Shown here piece by piece: positions 9,901 to 17,300 of a DNA stretch of 44,998 nt. A program made the translations under genes and the position numbers. Position 1 is the stretch's first letter. Every line of letters begins with the position of its first letter. The notes under the pieces are model-generated. The model was not told the DNA's origin and did no database searches. It worked only from the letters and a program-made list of their open reading frames with translations. Origin of the DNA: UBA4416 sp040389965 (lineage in GTDB: Bacteria > Bacteroidota > Bacteroidia > B-17B0 > Aurantibacillaceae); contig JAZJZF010000087.1 of assembly GCA_040389965.1 (NCBI GenBank), forward strand, positions 1 through 44,998, written 5' to 3'.

Positions 9901-11322
9901 GAAATAAGTGAAAAGATCTATCTCGGTAATTACGAAATTAAGCGTATTAAAACAGTTGCGGCTTCGGTAGAAACTATTATACTGGACCGGCAAAACCTGC
10001 GTGTAATGGATGATTCCACCTGCATTGCCAGTATGCTCTGTTGGGTAACAGATTCATCGAAACGCGAAGTGGATGCGCCGGGAACACGCAGTCTCCGCTA
10101 TCAAATGAATAACAACCTTGGTTCCGTTTCGTTGGAAGCAGACGATGCAGCGAAGATCATCAGCTACGAGGAATATTTTCCTTATGGCGGAACGGCCATT
10201 ATTGCCGGAGCAAGCCAACAGGAAGTAAAATTAAAAGATTACAGATACTCCGGAAAAGAATGCGATGATACCACAGGTCTGTATTATTACGGAGCAAGGT
10301 ATTACATGAGCTGGATGGGCAGATGGCTTAATCCTGATCCGGCCGGTGATGCAGATGGCTTAAACATGTTTGCTTTTGTTCGTGGAAACCCAATAACATT
10401 CAACGATCCTAACGGGTTAACAAGGGAGTATGCCGTGTCGGAACCAACCAGACTCCTTTTATATGATGCACAGGCTTCTATTAATTATGCAAGACAAGAA
10501 GTTCCGTATGCTGGAAATGTATACGACGATGTAGTTTCTACTTTTGCAGAAAGTACAGCAAGGCTTAGCGTATCGAGAAGTATCCTCACCAATGTATTCA
10601 ATAATCCGGGCGAGAATTACAGTGCCTTTAGTCGTGCTGCATCAGCAATAGGTGCACACGGAGGAGCATGCAATGAGTTCAGCGCCTTAACACATTCTTT
10701 TTTAATATCATACCAAACTACACAGCCTGTTATGAGAGTGTGGGACCCCACTGCTCACCATTCCTTTACGCTGATAGGAGATCCAAGAGCTACTCCATCG
10801 AGTCAGGTTGTTGTTGCTGATGCGTGGCCATCACGCTTTCAGGCTGCTACTTTAGAACATACGCGATGGACGCGTACTATCAGTGTTGGAAATTTAGATA
10901 TTACGACACAAACGCCTTTGGTAAGCGCTCAGCAGGCTACACAGAACATGACTGACTTTAACACAGCCTATAACGCAATTCCCGCTATCGGACAAGCAAA
11001 CGGAAAATTACCAATATATGACCTTGTCGGAGCCGGGACAAGTACACACGGCACTGCTGGTACAGCCGGCAGAGATGATGCAAGAGGCCCAAGAGGTACC
11101 GACTCTTACTATGCTTACTACAACCGAACTCTGACATGGAATGGCCTGTTCGGTAATGATTATAGCACTACTGAACGCGATTCGTATCTCTATCACCATG
11201 ACTCTGCCTCTGTTGTAACAGGGTATAGTTTATATGGTGGTCATTGGTATGCGTCAACCAATACAATCAGAAGCTATCATACCGGTTACACTTCGACACT
11301 TTCCGGTGGATATTTTTTATAA
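3907..11322 (+). CDS. TcB-TcC fusion: SpvB/TcdB/RHS cocoon with C-terminal papain-like payload
   Basis: The 2471-residue protein is a natural fusion of the TcB and TcC subunits of an ABC-type Tc toxin. Near the N-terminus it has the SpvB signature 'SLPKGGGAIKGMG' and 'LAVNYNSGSGNGPFGLGFSL'. FG-GAP-like repeats follow ('DIDGNGQLELVV', 'DFDANGKTDLLL', 'DIDGSGCTDLIY'), then TcdB middle regions, RHS/YD repeats and the RHS core 'SGKECDDTTGLYYYGARYY'. The core ends 'NPITFNDPNGL', which fits the site where the core aspartyl protease (Asp2144 and Asp2150 lie in the conserved DPAG...DGLN) cuts after Leu2171. The remaining 300 residues (2172-2471) are the hypervariable payload. They contain 'GGACNEFS' (Cys2255), 'AHHSFTLIGD' (His2285) and 'VVVADAW' (Asp2305), an order that fits papain/transglutaminase-like toxins. 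GTG 3907 is chosen over TTG 3874 because the family's N-terminal region starts soon after it. There is no signal peptide. Confidence 0.9.
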   Translation: MAESSKDANGSSKISVQEISLPKGGGAIKGMGDSFQPNFFSGTGNYSIPLAVTPARGLEPQLAVNYNSGSGNGPFGLGFSLSLSKISITTNKHIPQYNGKDIYSLAGSGQLIVKQNTVDFKNPRVETDNGNTFTVTTYLPRIESAYSQIEQWTNTETNNSFWKVLTTNNTTTFYGRSTDSCIFNPANNSQVFEWLIDETNDSLGNKIVYAYKSENDTNVPSTVYEVNRSFTANKYIQSIKYGNYMDTQSNEQFAFEVIFDYGEYDLSKPQTACTPTREWACRPDPFSVYNSGFEIRTLRLCQNVLLFHCFKDELGDPCLINAISFNYTSLQNYNPVQLQSLSLLNQVITTGYRKKDDGSFSFQQMPPVELLYSCFNPPQSPEFKTLSLNNGTIPGDLNFTQFLPVDLYGEGLSGFLYSNSKTTLYLEPEGDGQYSLSGNLRSFPINSDLQNGEASLTDIDGNGQLELVVNKLNGAGYYQYNDAGQWENFRPFSTYPTNYASQDIESADFDANGKTDLLLADTNNLSIYYSQGKKGYSSLKQIPNETGFPLKKQDYRQELVTFTNIFGDGLSHRVRIRSGSVECWPCLGYGVYGERVILGNPPSFNDFDNQRLFLADIDGSGCTDLIYVYPNRIEVFLNQNGNSFSAPVRIDLPQTYTNLDQISFSDVLGNGTSCLVFTKTEPVPTHYYYNFVGEIISDDGTTMPCMKPYLLNEINNNLGTQTQITYCSSTKFYLEDKKAGNPWLTKLRFPVQVVEQTTITDQLSGTRFVNKYKYHDGYYDSTEREFCGFGYVESWDSETLEEYEESPTNPDFPTTLINSELYIPPVYTKNWYYTGACDDNGSIARYYKSSYFKEDKKAYDFPDSVFQSDIYEAGYDTLKQAYMALKGQTIRTEVYANDNSPNSLNPYTVNESNSEVILVQPLLENKYAVFTVNMRESIAYNYERNPDDPTVTQSFVLETDPLCGQPTKTCTVALPRRSNSALSIYPEQQTITTTLTWNEFINTPPSITDFRWRGIPLREQKFEVFNLDLKSNTYFSFDDLNTQASQALQTIVPYQASLTPAILQVMQLTRAQSYYWNEDLSGELPDNTYIERMLLHHQSAATFTKENITNIFGDKLTDDVIQNQGGYFFDTTTGYWYNRGLVKEYYNSPSAFYMPSGASNAFVDPSDSLFQKTVISYDTYYLAPLTITQYLDANTTNVSSSVIDYQVMQPLQLCDPNKNVSQVLFDCFRQVVVSSSFGHENGIATGGMRLYDYDGNPKEYVQRETTQDGKPITFEDILIDNPEYYLQGAASYFFYNVNAYYKPDTAGNKQPLNSVNLIRENYYHSANSMTPFSCQRLVEYTCGSGNSLEKKMLVDPGMAISRDINNKLVHDSSNKAVVEPTNNRWIVSGRTVYNNKAKPCEAYLAYYSNTPYYETQNEIVAEDLVPPPTITHYDPLGRSIRIDTPKGFFSKVEFTPWEEKQYDQDDTIKDANYYITFIANYPTNPTQQQMDEKDALDKAALFYNTPEVNVKNNIGIPFLKIQNLTDRQLIGYQEADIQGRTVKTIDARLYKSNLDTGTSYYNFINSYDMADEKPWCTNSVDAGTNMLLNNIFGNVIQSWNAKGCNTIVNYDKLQRALTTEVIIPGSNGGATISNLIESTIYGETVADGDQKNLRGQIYQRFDQSGISTHAAYSLQGAVLSATNQLTTNYKTTIDWSDVSKVELEADIYMVTSTFDALKRLLTQTTPDETVTTNTYNQAGLLNTVSLTYKDSTTQALINHIEYSANLQRLFVQYQNGVKTTYGYEDTTQRLLNLYSSRQDKTVLQDIEYVYDPAGNITRIRDNSFETVFCNNQEVEPLSDYTYNAIYQLLQASGRQHQGINQDTHINGFKQSIYSDLCPAQINDETKLENYTEYYTYDDGGNLISKQHVATSFSWTQEGAVADNSNRLKDYTYDDAGNQLSLQPNNTITLNWDYRNQLRSTGIIQRPGEADDSDYYNYNSDGMRVRKVSERYANGGLVTEISEKIYLGNYEIKRIKTVAASVETIILDRQNLRVMDDSTCIASMLCWVTDSSKREVDAPGTRSLRYQMNNNLGSVSLEADDAAKIISYEEYFPYGGTAIIAGASQQEVKLKDYRYSGKECDDTTGLYYYGARYYMSWMGRWLNPDPAGDADGLNMFAFVRGNPITFNDPNGLTREYAVSEPTRLLLYDAQASINYARQEVPYAGNVYDDVVSTFAESTARLSVSRSILTNVFNNPGENYSAFSRAASAIGAHGGACNEFSALTHSFLISYQTTQPVMRVWDPTAHHSFTLIGDPRATPSSQVVVADAWPSRFQAATLEHTRWTRTISVGNLDITTQTPLVSAQQATQNMTDFNTAYNAIPAIGQANGKLPIYDLVGAGTSTHGTAGTAGRDDARGPRGTDSYYAYYNRTLTWNGLFGNDYSTTERDSYLYHHDSASVVTGYSLYGGHWYASTNTIRSYHTGYTSTLSGGYFL

Positions 11323-11406
11323 AACTCTGATTGACTATAAAACTTCATCACAATTAAGTACTATTTATTGCTACTCACCTATTAAAACATTTTAAACTAC
11401 ACAAAC

Positions 11407-14372
11407 ATGGCAAAAAAAGAAAAAAAATCAATCGACGCCACTAACGATCTGGAATCTTTTTATACAAAGAACCCAAACTTCGATCTGCTTAGTTTCGACT
11501 TTCACAACAAAGAAGACCTCGCAGGTTTAAAAAAGCAGTTACAAGTTGCAGGAACAGCTACCGATGCTGATATAACGGCAAAAGTAGAAACATTTAAAAC
11601 GCAGCAGCGTTTACAAAGCCTTAATATGAGTAGTCAGGCGGCACAAACCCTTTCTAACATTGGCATTACATCTGCAAACCAACTTGCCCGCATTCCCAGA
11701 GAGACCTTTGTATCGGAACACGCTGGCCTTTTAGGCATGACCCGGCAGGATGCAGAATTAATCCATAAAAATGCTACGGGCATTCGTAACAAAACCATGC
11801 AGGTATGGGCTTCCGTTAATGGAACCATGGCTTCTTCCTATTTCAGTAATTCGGCCATAGACTCGGTTAGTGCCCAACTTAAAGAAAAATTTCAGGATCT
11901 GCCAAGCTACCAGGATCTGTTTGGCTCACTCGACTATTGCAGCTGCGATGAGTGCCGCTCCATCTTTGGCGCTTCAGCTTATCTGGTGGATCTGTTAAGG
12001 ATCATTGACGAATACATTACCAAACCCAATGCGGCAACCATTCTTCCCGAACTTCAATTCTCAGCAAGGCGTCCCGATATTGGTGAAATAGAACTTACCT
12101 GTGCCAATACCAACACACTTGTACCTTACCTGCAAATTGTGAACGAGCGCTTGCTCGCTAGTGCCCAGGCGACACTTGGGGCGGCAAGTAGCGATGCAGT
12201 GCAGCAGCAGATGGCAACCACTCTCGTTTATCCTCAGGCTTTGCCATTCAATGCCCCACTCGACCAGGTGAAAGTATTACTTAATCAGGTTGGTGTTACT
12301 TATGGTGCCATCCTTTCGGCATGGAAAATATCTGCCAATACAGTAGCAGCAAGGAATCTGGGTCTTTCACCCGAACAACAAAGTATTGTTCTCACAGAAA
12401 TTACCGACGCCGCTAAAATTGCCCCCTTCTACAATGTAACCGACATCACTGTTTTAAACGATGCCGATACATTTTTGGCAAAAACCTGGATGAGCTTTGC
12501 CGACCTGCTTAGTCTTTTGAACCAGGATCTTTCACAGGCTGAACAAGCAGCAGGTCTTCAGGTAAACTTTTTCATTAACCAGGGCCTTGCCGGTAAATGG
12601 ATTACCTTACAGCAAAACAGCGGCACAGGCCCATTTTTACTAAACAACCTGGGCGTTGCCCAATTAGATAAAATTAACCGTTTACAACGCCTTGCGGCCA
12701 TTACAGGCCAAACAGCGCAGGACATTGACTGGGCCTTGCGTTGCCTTAACCCTGGCGTTGCACCGGTAATAAAAATTGAGACTCTTGCAAGCCTGAATTT
12801 ACTGCTCAATGCAGGAACCAAATTGCAACTTGATTTTCCAACATCAACCGTGCTCACTGGTCCCATTAAAACTTATGGTCTTGGTATAAACGAAACAGGA
12901 TCACCATTTGATCAATTGTTTAACCCGGGTGGTTTCTCGAAACAACAAGGCACCTATCATCCTTCCGGTAACCCGCTCAATCCGTCTTACGCAGACACTC
13001 CTCTGCCATGGACACCGGGCGCCGTAGATATGACAAGCGTAAATAACATAAGCCGCGTGTTACCAGGGCTGGGAATAAGTCTTTCGGATGCTAATGCTTT
13101 AGGTTTTTTCCTTTATGGAGCAGTAGCACAAACACTAACGGTTGACACCTTGTCTGTACTCTACAGGCATGCCCTTATAAGCCGTGCGTTGCAATTACCA
13201 ATGGGCCAGTACCTGTTATTTTTAACGCTCAGCCAGCTTGCCAATCCGAAAGCTCCTACGCTTACCGAAATTAATGCTCTGGCTGATAATAGCGTGTGGA
13301 TGAATAACACAGGGCTTTCTGTATACCAGCTTGATTATGTTATTAATGGCAATGCGAATGTATATGTTAATCCATTATATGTTCCCAATACAGTAACCCA
13401 ATGGCTGCAAGGTTTATGGACTACTATTAAATCCGGTTCTCCAACGGCGCAAACAGATATTACGGCACAAGTGGCGGTACTTTTTGGTGCAGACAGCAAA
13501 CTGATGACCTCCTTAATGACCATGGCAACAGCTGCTGTGCCACTACCTACCGGCATTACCAATTGGGCTGACGCATTTTTAACTTCCGGGCCGGATGGTG
13601 TTACACCCCTATACCTTCCTTACGTACAAAGCGTATTAAGCTGGGTGTCGCGCTGGCTGGTACTTACACAGAGTTTAAATGTTAGCAACACCATGGTCAT
13701 AAACATAGTGGCCTGTCCTGCAGCTTACCAGCTACCGCTTACATTCAACAAAATTTCGTGGCAAAGTATCCAGTGCATGCAGCAGATAATGCAAATGATG
13801 CAAACCTATGGAGATTATCAACAAAACCTGTTACAATTTATAAGCCAGGTATCCGGCGTTAAACCAACGGACAGCGACCTGCTGGTATTGCAGAAAGCTA
13901 CCAACTGGGATCCAAATCAGGTAAAACAACTTATAACAGCACCAGGGCCATTAGCTAACGATACAACCATTTGCGGACTTCTCGCTGATTTGCAAACCTG
14001 TTTTAACCTGATCAATAAATTCCAGGCCAACCCTGCCTTTATGAGCTCCATTACCGCGCTTGCCGATCTGCCGGCTGCCAATAACTGGACACAATACCTT
14101 CAAACAGCAGCCAGTGTATTAACCAAAACAGCCGGTGTATATGGCGATCAATGGTCTAACATTTGGACAACCCTTTCAGGCAACATTGCTTTAAACCTGA
14201 GGAATGCCTTACTTTCATTGGTCTTATCGCAACTCAACGCTCTATATCCCGGTATTAAAGCAGCCCGTAATGTGTATGAATTTCTTTTAACCGATGTGGA
14301 GATTGGCGCTAACACTTCTATATCTTACATTAAAGAAGCCCTTAACTCGGCACAGATCTATCTACAGCGTTG
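11407..14372 (+). CDS. TcA toxin subunit, N-terminal part (interrupted by assembly gap)
   Basis: This frame encodes the first 988 residues of a TcA-type toxin subunit and runs into the run of Ns. The SpvA/VRP1 signature is clear at about residues 164-202: 'SYQDLFGSLDYCSCDECRSI' followed by 'FGASAYLVDLL'. The rest is mostly alpha-helical shell sequence. The last residues before the gap, 'AQIYLQR' plus a TGN codon (Cys or Trp), match the usual TcA block YLQRC(L)xxxEPGV, and the missing right half of that block is found directly behind the Ns. The two ORFs are therefore almost certainly one gene. TcA pentamers form the pre-pore that binds the target cell and injects the TcC payload. The gene starts 84 bases after the TcB-TcC stop and has no signal peptide. 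Confidence 0.9.
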
Positions 14373-14382
14373 NNNNNNNNNN
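14373..14382. other. Assembly gap (10 Ns) inside the TcA gene
   Basis: Ten Ns join two blocks of TcA coding sequence. The left block ends in frame with codon TGN at 14371 and the right block resumes at codon CTA 14384. With exactly ten unknown bases the frames do not match. An unknown length that is a multiple of three would join them. The 10 is thus most likely a placeholder, not a measured length or a biological frameshift. Confidence 0.95.
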
Positions 14383-14383
14383 C

Positions 14384-17300
14384 CTAAGGCTTGAGCCGGG
14401 CGTGGAAGATATGAGCCAGATACAGGAAGTATGGTGGGAATGGATGATGAATTACCGCATCTGGGAAGCTAACCGTGAGATCTTTGTATATCCAGAAAAT
14501 TACCTGATCCCTACCTTAAGAAAAAACACAACCCCGGAGTTTGCAAACCTCTCACAAATGCTGCAACAGTCGGATATTACCAAAGCTTATGTAGGCTCGG
14601 CCTTTACCAACTACATTAACGGCTTTGCAGAAGTTGCCGAGTTAAAGCCTGTAGACGCCTACCGCACACAGATAGATGATACCGACACACTTTTCCTGCT
14701 ATCGCGAAGCAAAACCGGACCTTACACATTTTACTATTGCGAGCAGCCCGAAAGCATGCCCTGGACTCCATGGACAAAGATCGATCTTACGATTAACTCC
14801 GCTCATTGTTCACTCATCTATGCCTTTAACAGGCCTTTCCTTTTCTGGAATGAGATCAAGAAAAATAACACATCAGCCGTTTCGGGTTCGGGAGGAAATG
14901 TAGCCACAAACAATAGCGTTACCTATACCACCTCTGTCATGTATTCTTTCCTTAACCAGGAAGGAAAATGGGTTCAGCCGCAAACGCTGGTCGACCAGGA
15001 CGTTGTGCTTTTCAAATCGGATCCGGATGATGCCAAACAAATTGTGTTGATAAACAATGCTCTTTTCACTGGTATTTTTGATATGGATGCACCCTACTGG
15101 AACAAGGTATTTGCATTTAATGTCACAGCAGATAATTATGTAGATACTCCACCGTTTAAAGCCGGTGCCGAAAGACTACTGGTTATGTACGGCCCTAATA
15201 TTTCCAATACAGGAACCACGCAGGATCCGGGTACATCAGCCCCTGACAGCAATCCAAACTCAACCGCCTTCTGGAAAAATCTTCACGATCGCACCGAAGA
15301 TCACAACCGCATGGTGTTAGGCCAGTTATCAGGAAACCTGAGTCTGAGACCCGTATCCATCCTCAACTTTAGCCTTGAAGAAGATGTACTCATACACCGC
15401 GAAGAATTTTTATTAGTGGATCCATACCAGGCTCAAAGTCCTTTATCGCTCATTAAAGCTGAAATGCAAAGTTCGGGCGATGTGATGCAAATATCACACA
15501 GCGGGCAGCCTATTACCGATAACCGTAATGCCATGGGTGCTGTGAGTTTAAACTCAGGCAGTATGGCAACCCCTATCGTTGGTGATTCTTTTATCAGTGT
15601 AGGTATTTCATCCACTCAAAGTACTGCGGTTTACAGTGCCTTAAAAACCGCTGCCATCATTGATGCTAACGGTAATGTACTGCCTGCGGCCATGGCAACA
15701 CTTGATCTGTATAAAGTACTGGCTGGTATGACAGTCATCAATTCTTTCGGGCCTATCCAGTTTTCGGCTGTGTTACAGGTTTTGTTCACGCACATGGGCG
15801 CTACAGAATTGTTTAGCAATGTTGCCGGTAACCAGGTAAAAGTAATTCCGGTAAGCACGCAACCCGGTTGGTTCGTGTTTTTTGCAGGTGATGAGATCTT
15901 TTTGCTTAGCCCCAAAACCATTGTGGAAGGAAAACCGCTTTTCTCCACCTTTACAAAAGGCCTTACCGTAGGCGATCCGCTCCTATCTCCTGACTTTGCC
16001 ATTATGCAATACCAGGGAGCCACACCGGGTGCCATTACGGCCGCTGCTTCGGCGCAAATACTTACTGCGCTTACGTCGTTTGGTTTAATAGCTAACGGAC
16101 GCCCAACAGTAAATGCTACGCTGTCTAATATAACAATGGGGCTTTCTAACCTTGTTTTACAGCAAGTTATCACTCAGGTACAGATCCAGTATATATACAA
16201 TGCTCTGGTCAATTCACAGATCATCTTCTCTAATGATTTTATGGGTGACAACATTGATTCCGGTAAATCCGGGCAGATATACACTGCACTACAGGGCTTC
16301 TCGCTGATTGATCCTAACGGACGGATTAACGGAGATATCCTCACCGGTGTGAATGTTCAGGCAGCTCTTTCCAATTTATTATTACAGGGCACAATTACAC
16401 AAAGCCAGATCGCAGGCATTTATCAAACCCTTGCGCAAGCGCCAAAAGCAATAGCACTCACCTACGTTAATCAGGGTGTTGCACAATCCATCACACAAAC
16501 GGCCAATTTCCATTTTGATGTGATACGCCTTTCTACAGGTGCCATCAATAAAATAAGCCGCGCCCTTTTTGTAGATGGAGTTGATTCACTTCTGGATCTT
16601 AGAACCCAGCAGATCCCTGTTACACCGGTACTTCCTTTCGACCGCTTTGGACCATCCACACAAAACCTGAACTGGCCAAGTGCACTGGATGCCACCCAGG
16701 TTGATTTCGACGGACTTTACGGCCAGTATTTCTGGGAGATTTTTTACCATATTCCTATGTTGGTGGCTTACAGCTTAAACACCAACCAACAATTCCAGGA
16801 TGCACAAAAATGGTTACAATATGTATTTGATCCTACCACGCCTGAAGTATTTGTAACCGCCAATGCCATCGTTATGGAAACCGGACAGGCCATCTCATCG
16901 CAACAGGCCATGGGCATTATTACACAGTTGGGTACAAATAACATTGGCACCCCGCCGGCACCTATTCTTACCAATGGGGTAGTAAATCCTGACTTTGTAG
17001 CAACAACCGACCTGAGCTTTTTAAAAACAGCGGATCCTTCTTTAACAGCCGTGAAGATCATGATGGTTCGTAACATCCTGCTCAATTACCAGCTCAATGC
17101 TTCTTCAAGCCACTTTTGGAATTTCCGCCCGTTCAGGAATCACAACCTGCAATCGCTCGAAGAAATGCTGGATGATTCGAACCCGGCTATAAAAGTGTAT
17201 AACGACGATCCGTTTGATCCCTTTGCCATTGCCCGTTTAAGGATTGGTGCCTTTGAAAAATCAACCCTCATACAATACATTGATAATTTAATTGCCTGGG

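Noticed and set aside
14294..14372. A separate start codon for the right TcA ORF at 14294
   Set aside because: The residues before the Ns in that frame are an out-of-frame reading of the left TcA block. Both sides of the gap together form a conserved TcA block.
15631..16173. 180-residue minus-strand ORF inside TcA
   Set aside because: It is antisense to TcA, with no own motif or ribosome site. Coding pressure of TcA explains the open frame.
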